64,000 nt of DNA from Desulfovibrio sp. UCD-KL4C. Lineage in GTDB: Bacteria > Desulfobacterota > Desulfovibrionia > Desulfovibrionales > Desulfovibrionaceae. The position numbers were made by a program, and so were the translations under genes. The DNA is taken from assembly GCF_006210265.1 (NCBI RefSeq), contig NZ_VCNC01000003.1, forward strand, positions 496,001-560,000, given 5' to 3'. Below the pieces are notes generated by a model, which worked only from the letters and a program-made list of their open reading frames with translations, had not been told where the DNA came from and made no database searches. Shown in pieces: positions 10,601 through 17,833 of the stretch (positions are counted from its first letter, which is position 1; each line of letters opens with the position of its first letter).

Positions 10601-11286
10601 TTTTCCCGGATGGGATGCTCGACCATATGTTCGAAGCATACAAAGCCTTGTTGCCGCGTATTGCGCTGGGGGCTGCCCCGGATGATCCGGCGGTTCTTGT
10701 TCCTGCTGTTGCTATAGCAGGTTCCGAGAAGCGGCTGAAAGTTGAGCCTGAAGTGGAAGCTCGGCTGCGTGATATCGGTGATTTTCCGCTGGATATTGAA
10801 GCATGGCCTTCCCTGAAAGTTCTTAACTCTAATGGCAATGTATGCCCGGACTGGGTTGATGGTGAAATTCATGTCGTACTGTTCGATCAGACTCCACAAC
10901 CAACTGGGGTCTGGGCTCGAAAAACTCCTGACGGAGCTCTGAAGGTCCCTCTCTACAGCAAAGAAGAGATTGATGTTTTATCTTTCAATCAGTTTGAAAA
11001 TACGGCTGAGGATCCCTGGGCGGAGGTAAGCCCCGCAGAACAAGAACTGCTTTATTTATGGAAGCAGCAACTGGAAAACGAGGATTTAGTTTGCACAGAT
11101 AATTTTTTTGCAGCTGGAGGGAACTCTCTGGTCGCGGCACGACTGATGGGGGTTATACGAAAACATTTTCACTGCGAGTTACCGTTACGTCTTCTGTTTG
11201 ATGCTCCGACTGTGCGCACTTTTGCGCCGCATTTAGAGAATTTTATAGGGGATAATACCGAGGAATTCGACGGAGGTATAATATGA
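1675..11286 (+). CDS. Hybrid PKS/NRPS megasynthase (ACP-KS-AT-ACP-Cy-A-PCP-Cy-PCP), HMWP2-like
   Basis: A 3203-aa megasynthase. The GTG start has AGGAG six bases upstream. Domains: N-terminal carrier (about 1-85, GFSSL, Ser38); ketosynthase (101-525) with His401 in ECHGTGT and His440 in NIGHLE, but Ser266 where catalytic Cys is expected (DTASSGAL); acyltransferase (622-915) with GHSLGEY Ser714 and AFHS near 813, as in malonyl-specific ATs; ACP (Ser1046); heterocyclization domain Cy1 (1120-1540) with intact DxxxxDxxS (Asp1252, Asp1257, Ser1260); adenylation domain (1585-2458) with a methyltransferase-like insert (about 2000-2400); PCP1 (Ser2508); Cy2 (2570-2990) with ExxxxDxxS (Glu2707, Asp2712, Ser2715); PCP2 (Ser3151). 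The A domain reads DLYDLSMIWK by eye, two changes from the cysteine code. From Cy1 onward the order equals yersiniabactin HMWP2, where one A domain loads several PCPs with cysteine. Likely role: building two thiazoline rings on a polyketide or acyl starter. Confidence 0.92.
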   Translation: MIKYDNVLKSILKKMDVGGDSEHPYGAETSFLSKGFSSLKLVKLLNEVKQETQLSFKVVEAFSCTTPAHLAEWICYQVNDNESRFHCHDKKVSAHSTANKDVAIIGASCRFPGLYEGDGLESFWQTLQQGVDPITSVPTERWDVDWEISNGNSIFGGFINDIDCFDASFFQISPREAATMDPQQRVALELCYHALENAGISSERISRSLTGVFWGVGDSEYGRLLLETGESQNLYSFTGSSPSLIPGRIAYHFDIHGPCLGVDTASSGALHAVHLAVQGLRCGTCRQALVGSVNLCIAPEKHRMMSSAGVMAADGRCKTFDASADGYVRGEGGGVLVLKKLDAALEDKDNILGVIRGTAVTHDGHSNGLTSPSGGAQALMLHSALDDAGLAPSDVDYIECHGTGTFVGDPIEVSAIGSVFSDSHIERNLKLGSVKSNIGHLEQAAGIAGIIKILLSFKHNSLPANLHFKQENPLLELSSIPACVVSEPLPWEDGERKRIAGVSGFSLAGANAHVLLEEPPRLVAEQGHNTGLDKDSWQLLPFSASAPQTLATVSANLFSFLRAADSAHGQFEFTEICQAAQSRRTHFECRSFGVGDSLESLTESIQNADLLPRSGHEIGLPKVAFLFTGQGAQRSGMGRELLSNVVFKDALEMCSVFMDSQLEIPLKQLLFDKDAGPVLLQTANAQPALFAFEYALAQVWLSWGVKPSAFIGHSLGEYTAACLAGVFSLEDACRLVVARGHLMQKTRAGEMASVFAEPGQVNEFLDSSKDRINVAAINGPKHTVISGESLGETLERMQKNGFNVHSLEVAQAFHSPLMDQILDEFSEIASELTYHAPAVPIISNLTGMLAEGHEFDARYWRDHIRNTVQFAEGVCSLSSLGCSHMLEIGPAPVLCNMGRRILTDPKLKWIQSINGDESEWQSMLNSLGQLYCDGFNPVWSAVSQADGNSNISLPAYPFERQRYWAIPKPSGSKQEQPESSASISDTFVDIEEKIDTVSLPLYEEQGSGSSNKAEQYLEEMIKEVLCLPDDTSLHKGRSLAAFGTDSIMAMELLVRIRKEKGVNLQLKDIMGGQGISQIADQIEACNLELVNNESMEKDCKFIDGFNDFPTISHDAEARYEPFPLTSVQHAYWVGRNGGLELSDVSCFLYVEIDVSDLDVSSLELSVNALIARHDTLRTIIRSDGLQQVLSYVPAYVVAVEDLSTVPRSEQKDRLDSLRSELSHQNRDAEKWPLFDVRVTNTGGFFRVHVGIDLLLVDAWSFGILLRDLIAEYSGINSTPKSRVVFRDYVMGQQNFLNSEAYQSAKRYWELQLDDLPAGPELPLLPTPASPSETRFKRYTGGLNVTQWQKLQERAREYGITPSGVLLAAFSTILSQWSQRDSFSLMLTLFNRQPIHEDINEVVGDFTSLLLLRVLVDGSPFSSYAEALQQQLWQDMEHRNECAVDVLRMLKQRNSAGNGTYAPVVFTSMLPLTAADGNLSQAVESLENAFGDIHIAHCITQTPQVRFDHQVYERKGALCFNWDIAQEVFPDGMIEDMLEVYSSLLLRLVEGDSAWENPVERQLPKRQRIIREKVNSTSKEFEETTLHAGFIETAKYSPERIAIILPEEKKSYGEVFALASGIAGWLKENGLEHGGMVGVISDGWRKIPSVLGILMAGGVYLPLAPDAPSRRSLDTLERAEARHVLADRAVLESFGDLEQASLSLEDMTPAESFSMVDVSPQEPAYVIYTSGSTGKPKGVLITHDAACNTILEINERNNVKKNDRILGISRLNFDLSVYDIFGAFHAGASIVVPNPEDRTDPAHWLKLMEENRISVWDSVPALMSMLLDYTELAGVALPDDLRLVLFSGDWIPLDLPKRLWDKLSHVKVVAMGGATEASIWSNAYDFSEISPLWNSIPYGFPLANQGFHVLDSRLEHRPEWVQGDLYITGKGLAVGYFKEAELTEGSFFFHPVTGERMYKTGDRGRYLPDGSLEFLGRQDTQVKIRGHRIELGEIEHSLCDIPALKQAVAKVAGEAQSIVAYVTVDKDSYGPELKRHTLPGVEYQQLINSINDLSLEEFRNDRNLPASDADKYISTVNSLSLNFMLQVLGELGALDSLKEGVELSSLMYKCSIAEACHPVFRSWINDLEKAGAVSQSSGLYLFDTSWSVPDYTSEKLHESWECCAEDVTVYLDRLLPWGAKLLTGKTAPLEVFFNEENRLSPEILTSLFPGYDNRIALAAAAIDNLCDKSEIPLDILEVGGRTGQATEQLLSGLTCKSYSYVLTDNSSYFVEKQKERLQADYSQLGFMVFDPLQPLYSQAVAAHSKDVVIASSYVHRTPKPEETLKKLKELLRPGGILILLEETENTLLQDCTVSFLEEGFTRFTDVRQDTGLPLISTTTWSAYLKSAAYFYVCDLSGLIDLFGQACLIGFAENAVLELDNDLVLEHLGRTLPEYMMPQHIIQLEEFPLTVNGKINKKALADPSAVLSSRPKSIQPQTEEERVIFKLWHELLPEAHISVDDNFFSVGGDSLLGVRLVAGMHAHFKIDIPLRWLFEHPTIAELALAVVKAAKDRPAESADHVPLQVEYDKEALHEPFPLTDVQYAYWVGKMGIFSLGDVSTHCYFEIEGKGLDVKRLTACWQRLIDQHVMMRAVVAPDGQTQRILEQVPLFEPKVVCIPEEASPLTVDKALSETRNRLSHLVLPSDVWPLFTFEITCYGIDNVRLHVGFENIMFDGWSMLHLLSEWTRLYQDDHAVLEPIEFSFRDYVLMLESSRSRQDYATAKKYWLERLPQLPAAPKLPTKKEEEIVAGEGFRRRQFTLDASTWINFQAAVRENGLTPAGVLLAAYAEVLSLWSRDDRFTINVTLFDRLQGHVDVNRLIGDFTTLTLLAVEMGGVSSFFERARRLQARLWEDRDHAAFSGVEIMREINSGFDNSEHKIMPVVFTSALGVDSSGPNQGLTLPGDFIYGISQTPQVWLDHQVYEMNGELLLVWDAVEGLFPDGMLDHMFEAYKALLPRIALGAAPDDPAVLVPAVAIAGSEKRLKVEPEVEARLRDIGDFPLDIEAWPSLKVLNSNGNVCPDWVDGEIHVVLFDQTPQPTGVWARKTPDGALKVPLYSKEEIDVLSFNQFENTAEDPWAEVSPAEQELLYLWKQQLENEDLVCTDNFFAAGGNSLVAARLMGVIRKHFHCELPLRLLFDAPTVRTFAPHLENFIGDNTEEFDGGII

Positions 11287-14200
11287 CCGCTCTTGAATTG
11301 GTTACATCACTTGGAGAAAAAGGTGTCGTATTGTGGGCCGAAGATGGCGCACTACGTTTTCGTGGACCTAAATCCGCTATCACGTCAGAAATACGTGAGG
11401 AACTTGTGGCCGCCAAACCGGAAATTATAGATATCCTTGATCAGCGTGAACAGGGGCTTCCTATTCTTCATCATAATTCCGAAGATGCAGGAAAACCGTT
11501 TCCTCTTACGGACTTGCAAGGGGCTTATTTTGTAGGCCGTTCGGCTGTCTATGACCATGGTGGAACATCCTGCCACGGATATTTTGAACTGGAGCTTCCC
11601 CGGTTGGATGCGCAAAGACTCACTACTTGCTGGAATAAAATAATTGAAAGGCATCCAATGTTGCGGGCTGTATTTTTGCCCGATGCAACGCAGCAAATTT
11701 TGAGCAAGGTTCCGGTTTATGAAATACTGGAAACAGACTTGTTCGATGAAGAAGAGAGGCATAACAATAAGCTTGATAATATTCGGAATAGGATGTCACA
11801 TCAGCATTTTGATGCAGCGCAATGGCCTCTTTTTGACCTCCATGTGTCCCACAAGACCGATAACTCCATCCTACATGTAAGTGTTGATTTGCTCATTGCC
11901 GACTATTTGAGCATCAGCGTCATCATGGAAGAGCTTGGTATATTATATAATGATTCTCAGGTCGATCTGCCGGATCTGAATATCACATTTCGTGACGTTC
12001 TTATTGCTGAAAGGGAACTTGCTGAGAATGCTGCATGGCAGCAGGACAAGGAGTATTGGAAAAAACGTTTAGCTTCTTTTCCTGATGCACCTGCTTTGCC
12101 TGTAATTAACCGGGATGTTCAACGTCCGCATTTTGTCCGGCGTCATATGGTTCTTAGTGCAGAGCAGTACGAAAGTCTGTCGCAAAAATCTTCTGCGAAA
12201 AGTATGACTCTTGGTGGTACTCTACTGGCTGTTTTTGCAGAAGTTGTAGGTCGCTGGAGTGCATGTAACCATTTTGCATTGAATCTCACAGTGTTGAACC
12301 GTCTACCGTGGCATGAAGATATTATGCGTCTGGTCGGAGATTTTACCTCAGTTAATTTGCTTGAGGTTAATCGTAAAGGCGGAGAGCCTTTTACCAGTTT
12401 TGCCAGAGGATTGCAGGCTCGGTTATGGGAGGATTTGGATCATAGGCTGTTTGGCGGGGTAAGTTTTCTGCGTGAATTAAGCAGGGATAGAGGGGCAACC
12501 GTTCTTATGCCTGTGGTTTTTACCAATACCGTCGGTGTTGGTAATGAACAGGATCAGCGCGGATTTTTCAAGCAGGGTAAAATGATCAAAGGAATCAGTC
12601 AGACTCCGCAAGTATGGTTGGATTGTCAGGTCATGGAAGCTGGCGGAGATCTGCATATCCAGTGGGACTGCCTTGAGGATATATTCCCCGACGGAATGTT
12701 GGACGATATGTTTTCCGCTTTTTGCAATCAGATAAACACTCTTGTTGCAGATGCCTATGCATGGGACACCCCTTTGGATATTCCGTTACCTCAAGAGCAG
12801 ACACAAATCAGGGGCGAGGTTAACAACACTGCTGAAGATTATCAGGTTGAGAATCTTTATGAGCTGTTTGCTCGTCAGGCCCGATTGACTCCTCAATCAA
12901 TGGCTGTGCTGAGTTCTGAAAAAGAGCTGACCTATAGTGAACTTGAATTGCTTAGTGGGGGCATTGCTCAGCATCTTATTAAGCAGGGTATTTCAGCAGG
13001 TGAAAATGTCGCGATTCTTTTGGAAAAGAGTTGGCTGCAGCCAGTCGCAGCTTTAGGGGTTTTGGCTGCTGGAGGCGTTTATATCCCGCTTGATCCAACA
13101 TGGCCTGAAAAGCGTTTGCAGTATATTTTGGAGGAGGCAAATGTTTGCTTTGCTCTCGTTGCAGTAGATCAGATAGAGCGTTTTGCATCATTAAATGATG
13201 TTGCCTTTATTCCGGTTGATAAGGGAGATAAAGCTTCCGTCCCGGATAAGTTAATGCCTGCCGAGACCCCTGCGTATATTATTTATACTTCCGGTTCCAC
13301 TGGGGAACCTAAAGGAGTAATTATCAGCCATGGAGCTGTAGCCAATACGTTGCTGGATATCAATAAACGTTTCAGCATAACCGAAAAGGACCGTATCCTT
13401 GCTGTTTCTAAATTGAGTTTTGACTTATCAGTATATGATATTTTTGGTCCTTTAGCTATTGGTGGAGCTGTAATTATTCCAAAACAGCATAGCGTGACCG
13501 ATCCTGCTGCGTGGGTGGATGCTGCACGTTCTTTTGATGCAACTGTTTGGAATTCCGTTCCTGCCCTGTATGAAATGATGCTGGAATATGGAGAGAACAC
13601 GGGCATACTTCCTGAACATCTGCGTACGGTTCTTTTAAGTGGAGACAAAATTTCACTGTCCTTGCCTGAAAGATCATGGAAAATCCTTCCGCAAGCAGAA
13701 TTGAATAGCCTTGGGGGAGCCACGGAAGCTTCTATCTGGTCCATTCATTTTCCCATCACTGAAGTTTTTACTGAGTGGCTAAGCATCCCTTATGGAAAGC
13801 CTTTAGCCAACCAGACTTTTTATGTCCTGAATGACCTGATGGAACCATGCCCGGATTTTGTCCCCGGAGAATTGTATATTGGGGGGCTGGGTGTTGCAGA
13901 TGGGTATTTCAATGATGCTTTCCGGACAAATGAGTCTTTTGTAACCCATCCTGAAACTGGGCATAGGCTTTACAGAACAGGGGATACCGGATGCATGTTA
14001 CCTGATGGTAATATTCGTTTTCTGGGTCGCATTGATTCACAGATCAAGATACGTGGTCATCGTATTGAACTTGGAGAAATTGAGTCCTGCATTAGCGAGT
14101 GCCCCGGAGTGGATGAGGCTGTTGCGGTTGTTCATCGTGAAGAATCAGGAAATTGCAAACTCATGGCTTTCGCGGTTCCTGAGCGTGATGAAACAGAAGC

Positions 14201-16748
14201 TGACGGTAAACGGTGGGAATCTGTAAATAATGACGCTTCAGCAGTTATAGAAAAGTGGCTGAATGATACCGATGTCAGCCGTATGCATTCATTTTTTGAT
14301 CAAATGGATAAAGGGGCGCTTATGGCCATGCGGGAGTTTTTGAGCCGGCGTGAGGCTTTTCCCGAGGGTAAATGGCGTTCATCTGACAGCTTGATGCTTG
14401 AACTTGGTATACCTGCAAGGCATCAGCAATTGTTCAGGAGGATTCTGGATACCTTGCATATGCAAGGGCTGTTGGAGCAAAGGGGGGCTGATTACGGTAA
14501 GCTGGCTTTTGCAGATAGTGAGATGCTTCTTGGCGCATGGGATGACCTTGCAGTAATACATAAGCACTTTATGTACGGCCAGGAATTGATGGATCTATTG
14601 CGAAAAGGAGCTCTGCATTTTGAGGAGTTGCTCCTTGGTAAGGCTGATCCATTGCAGTTGCTCTACCCGGAAGGGCGTACCGATGTCGCGGTTGCTGTGC
14701 AGTTTAACTACACCAGTAACTTGATGAATAATCTGATTATATCTGCGGTGCAATCTGTAGCAAAAAATTATTCCAGTGATACCCCCATGCGTGTTTTCGA
14801 AGTTGGGGCCGGAGTTGGCGGAACAAGTAATAGCCTGATTCCAGCTTTGCATCGAGAAAAGACCCACTATATATATTCCGACCTTTCTATTTTTTTTCTT
14901 AATGCCGCCCGTGAAAGGTATAAGGCATATCCATTCATGGATTATGTTGCTTTTGATATTAACGATAAGTTGGAAAATCAGGGGATAGCCCGTGGTAAAG
15001 CCAATGTGGTTATTGCCAGCAATGTTTTGCACAATGCTGTAGTGGCTGGTGATGTGCTTCGTAATCTGCGCGGTCTGCTGTCTCCTGGAGGCTGGCTCAT
15101 ATTTATTGAATCGACACGGGATAATCTCAGCGTCATGACTTCTATGGAGTTTCTTAGTGATCTCTATCATTTTGAAGATGAACGCAAAGATAGGAATTCA
15201 CCTTTCCTGCCTGCACGTCGTTGGGCTGAATTGCTTGCTGAAGCCGGTGCAGACCGTGTCTCGTTTTTCCCAGAGGAGGATCACCCGCTCTCACGTGTCG
15301 GACAGACTGTGTTTGTCGCCCGTTTCGGAGGAAGTGAAGCCCTGCCTGCTGAAGATCATATTCTTCAATATGTGCGGGAACATTTGCCGGAATATATGAT
15401 TCCTTCTCATCTTGATATGGTTTCAGCTTTGCCGGTCACCAGTAATGGTAAGATCGACCGGAAAGCACTAACAGCATCTGTCGCCAGCACAGCTGTAGAG
15501 GTAAAGAGTCCTACTGCCTCGCAGGACCCTATAGAGTTGGAACTGATCGAGATGGTAAAGAAAATTCTAGCTGTGGAAAATGTCGGTATAGATGAGGATT
15601 TTTATGCTGCAGGAGGGGACTCCCTGCTTCTTACCCAGTTAGTGGCAAAAATGCGTGATACTTTTGGTGGAGAACTTCTCGGATGGGATGAGACTCTTCG
15701 TTACGCTGTACAAAATTCCAAGATTAAAGATTTGGCTGTGTTGGTCCGGCAGAAACAGGCTGAAGCAGAGTCAGAGAGTTGTGATAATGAAGCAACTCAG
15801 ATGGACGGAGGAGTAAAGGATGTTGTTGAGATAGCTCTCCAGGCAGGTAGTGTCGGTTGTCCGCAATTCTTTTTTATCCCGGATGGAACGGCGACCATAG
15901 CCGGTTTCAGCCCTCTTCTTAATTATCTTGATTCGAGTTTTTCCATCTCTGCACTAACTCCCGCTTCAGTGGATGATTATCTCGCTATTCAGGCAGAAGA
16001 GCTTATTCCCCTGTTGGCGCAGAGAAGTGTGTCCTTGATGGAGAGCAGTGGTTCGCTTTCTCCTTTTGTGTGCGGGTACTGCATGGGAGGGTTGGTTGCA
16101 CTAGAGATTGCTCGGATTATGGAGCAGCGTGGTCAAGCATTGGGAGGAGTTGCGGTTATCAACACTGTAAAGCCTCCGTATACCATCAATGACAGTCTGT
16201 TAACTTATCTAACGTTTATTCAGGAGATAGGGATTAATCCCGCTGCTATGGATATTGATGTCCATGCCATCGGACATGCTGTTGAGAAAATCACTGCTAA
16301 GGGAACGGATATCTTTGAAGGCTCCGTGCTGGAACATTTGCAATTCGATTCAGCAACATATGCCGCAGGCAGGAGCATAACTGCCATGTCTCAGGAAGAG
16401 CGGTTGGCTCGTGCCTTTGAGTTGTACAATCTGTCTTCTAGATACGCCGGAAATATGCCTCGCATCCGTTTGGATGGAATCTACAGAATAGTGGCGCATA
16501 GCATTCAGGGGGTAAACGCTTATAGCCCGCAGAAAATAAATGGCAAGGTGACACTTTTCAGAAGACAGAAAGAGGATGCTTTCCTCATTCCGTTGGGAAG
16601 GTTGATGCAGGAGTTCTGGGGACTTCATGCCCTCGGTGGAGTAGAGGTAGTGGATCTTCCCGGCAATCACTGGACAAGTCTGCGTGAACCCGGTGCAGGT
16701 ATCGTTGCGCAAGGGTTGATCGGTCTTGCACGCAAGGAAAGCTTATGA
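11283..16748 (+). CDS. NRPS with docking domain, Cy-A(MT-like)-PCP-TE, PchF-like
   Basis: An 1821-aa NRPS overlapping the previous gene by ATGA, with GGAGG upstream. Domains: TubC-type N-terminal docking domain (about 1-55, VVLWAEDGALRFRGPK); cyclization domain Cy3 (73-490) with intact DxxxxDxxS (Asp202, Asp207, Ser210); adenylation domain (523-1397) with YTSGSTG near 668 and specificity residues reading DLYNLSLIWK, the known cysteine code; a methyltransferase- or epimerase-like insert (about 1010-1350) with motif I EVGAGVGGT near 1172; PCP (Ser1447); thioesterase (about 1510-1821). The thioesterase elbow is GYCMGG, so the nucleophile is Cys1600 rather than Ser; a histidine in GNHW (His1796) is present. 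The layout equals PchF, which adds, methylates and releases the last ring of pyochelin. Here it should add a third cysteine-derived ring and release the product. Confidence 0.92.
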   Translation: MTALELVTSLGEKGVVLWAEDGALRFRGPKSAITSEIREELVAAKPEIIDILDQREQGLPILHHNSEDAGKPFPLTDLQGAYFVGRSAVYDHGGTSCHGYFELELPRLDAQRLTTCWNKIIERHPMLRAVFLPDATQQILSKVPVYEILETDLFDEEERHNNKLDNIRNRMSHQHFDAAQWPLFDLHVSHKTDNSILHVSVDLLIADYLSISVIMEELGILYNDSQVDLPDLNITFRDVLIAERELAENAAWQQDKEYWKKRLASFPDAPALPVINRDVQRPHFVRRHMVLSAEQYESLSQKSSAKSMTLGGTLLAVFAEVVGRWSACNHFALNLTVLNRLPWHEDIMRLVGDFTSVNLLEVNRKGGEPFTSFARGLQARLWEDLDHRLFGGVSFLRELSRDRGATVLMPVVFTNTVGVGNEQDQRGFFKQGKMIKGISQTPQVWLDCQVMEAGGDLHIQWDCLEDIFPDGMLDDMFSAFCNQINTLVADAYAWDTPLDIPLPQEQTQIRGEVNNTAEDYQVENLYELFARQARLTPQSMAVLSSEKELTYSELELLSGGIAQHLIKQGISAGENVAILLEKSWLQPVAALGVLAAGGVYIPLDPTWPEKRLQYILEEANVCFALVAVDQIERFASLNDVAFIPVDKGDKASVPDKLMPAETPAYIIYTSGSTGEPKGVIISHGAVANTLLDINKRFSITEKDRILAVSKLSFDLSVYDIFGPLAIGGAVIIPKQHSVTDPAAWVDAARSFDATVWNSVPALYEMMLEYGENTGILPEHLRTVLLSGDKISLSLPERSWKILPQAELNSLGGATEASIWSIHFPITEVFTEWLSIPYGKPLANQTFYVLNDLMEPCPDFVPGELYIGGLGVADGYFNDAFRTNESFVTHPETGHRLYRTGDTGCMLPDGNIRFLGRIDSQIKIRGHRIELGEIESCISECPGVDEAVAVVHREESGNCKLMAFAVPERDETEADGKRWESVNNDASAVIEKWLNDTDVSRMHSFFDQMDKGALMAMREFLSRREAFPEGKWRSSDSLMLELGIPARHQQLFRRILDTLHMQGLLEQRGADYGKLAFADSEMLLGAWDDLAVIHKHFMYGQELMDLLRKGALHFEELLLGKADPLQLLYPEGRTDVAVAVQFNYTSNLMNNLIISAVQSVAKNYSSDTPMRVFEVGAGVGGTSNSLIPALHREKTHYIYSDLSIFFLNAARERYKAYPFMDYVAFDINDKLENQGIARGKANVVIASNVLHNAVVAGDVLRNLRGLLSPGGWLIFIESTRDNLSVMTSMEFLSDLYHFEDERKDRNSPFLPARRWAELLAEAGADRVSFFPEEDHPLSRVGQTVFVARFGGSEALPAEDHILQYVREHLPEYMIPSHLDMVSALPVTSNGKIDRKALTASVASTAVEVKSPTASQDPIELELIEMVKKILAVENVGIDEDFYAAGGDSLLLTQLVAKMRDTFGGELLGWDETLRYAVQNSKIKDLAVLVRQKQAEAESESCDNEATQMDGGVKDVVEIALQAGSVGCPQFFFIPDGTATIAGFSPLLNYLDSSFSISALTPASVDDYLAIQAEELIPLLAQRSVSLMESSGSLSPFVCGYCMGGLVALEIARIMEQRGQALGGVAVINTVKPPYTINDSLLTYLTFIQEIGINPAAMDIDVHAIGHAVEKITAKGTDIFEGSVLEHLQFDSATYAAGRSITAMSQEERLARAFELYNLSSRYAGNMPRIRLDGIYRIVAHSIQGVNAYSPQKINGKVTLFRRQKEDAFLIPLGRLMQEFWGLHALGGVEVVDLPGNHWTSLREPGAGIVAQGLIGLARKESL

Positions 16749-17830
16749 GTGCTAAGGCTGTAGTTATAGGCGGAGGAGGCTCGATCGGGCAGGAGCTGGT
16801 TGGCTTTCTTTCGCGAAATGAGCCTGAGTTACAGATTCTCGCTGTAGGTAGAAGTCTCGATAAATTATCGCGAATGCAGGATTTGTATGGCGGTAATGTT
16901 AATATTCAAATTCTGGATTGCAGCGATCCTTCAGCTGTACGCAATGTCCTGCAGGGGAGTGATATTGTCTGCAATTGTGCTGGGCCTTCAGCTATAATGG
17001 GAGGTTCCATTGCACGGGAAAGCCTGCGTGCAGGAATCCCGTATGCAGATCCTTCAGATTCAAGATCAATGCAGGTTGTTTTTGAAAACAATGAAATCGG
17101 GCACATAACAACTCCAGCTCTTTTCGGGGCTGGAGTTGTTCCGGGGCTTTCCGGTGTTGTGCCTTTATGGTTTGAGCAGCACATTAATTCTGACGGAGGC
17201 CCATGGAGCAAAATGGATATTTACTATGTAGGAAAGGATGAATTCAGCAGTGCAGCGGCTTACGATTACGCTGAAAGTGTTCGTATGGCAGCCTTGTCTG
17301 AAACTGAACCAGCTAAACCTTATTTTATAGATGTGCCTGTTTTCGGTCAGACTTTTTTTGCCTTTGCCCACAAATCGGAAGAACACAGCCGCATTAATTG
17401 TCAAATGCATATTCCCTTTTCATATCACAATTGTTTCATCGGAGAGCATATGTTGCGCGCCTTGGGAACAATTGGAGGTCGGCAGGGAGCAGGTTTATCT
17501 CTGGATGATGCCGCAGTCATACTAAGGGAAGCTTCTCAAGCATGTGTTAATCAATATGGGAAAGGTCATTCCTTTTTGTGCAGGGCTGAAAGATCTGACG
17601 GCTTAGTAGACAGTTTGACCGTATTTATTGAGGACGTGAATGTCCTTATGGGAACGACAATGGGGCTGTCTGCTCAAGCTTTGCTTCGGGGCAAGGTTTC
17701 TGGGGCTCACTATTTTGCTGAAGCTCTTGATGCCGCAGAGGTTATCTCAGAGTTGAAGCATTATGGGTGTATTTGCGTGGTTGGGCTGGATAATTCTTTT
17801 TATGACCAGTCTCAAAAAAAGGAGTTGTAA
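16745..17830 (+). CDS. Saccharopine-dehydrogenase-like NAD(P)-dependent oxidoreductase
   Basis: A 361-aa protein with an N-terminal Rossmann fold (VVIGGGGSIGQEL, residues 6-18) and the NCAGPSAIMGG stretch typical of the saccharopine dehydrogenase NADP-binding family. It overlaps the NRPS stop by ATGA and ends 3 bp before the thiazolinyl imine reductase, so it belongs to the biosynthetic operon. It probably reduces or oxidises an assembly-line intermediate or a tailoring substrate; the reaction is not known from sequence. Two reductases side by side could act on different rings, or this one could make an opine-type C-N bond as in staphylopine-like metallophores. Neither is proven. Confidence 0.7.
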   Translation: MSAKAVVIGGGGSIGQELVGFLSRNEPELQILAVGRSLDKLSRMQDLYGGNVNIQILDCSDPSAVRNVLQGSDIVCNCAGPSAIMGGSIARESLRAGIPYADPSDSRSMQVVFENNEIGHITTPALFGAGVVPGLSGVVPLWFEQHINSDGGPWSKMDIYYVGKDEFSSAAAYDYAESVRMAALSETEPAKPYFIDVPVFGQTFFAFAHKSEEHSRINCQMHIPFSYHNCFIGEHMLRALGTIGGRQGAGLSLDDAAVILREASQACVNQYGKGHSFLCRAERSDGLVDSLTVFIEDVNVLMGTTMGLSAQALLRGKVSGAHYFAEALDAAEVISELKHYGCICVVGLDNSFYDQSQKKEL

Positions 17831-17833
17831 GGA

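Noticed and set aside
14595-15170. 191-aa open frame on the - strand inside the second NRPS gene
   Set aside because: It lies entirely opposite the methyltransferase-like part of a clear NRPS gene, resembles no family, and has no ribosome site.
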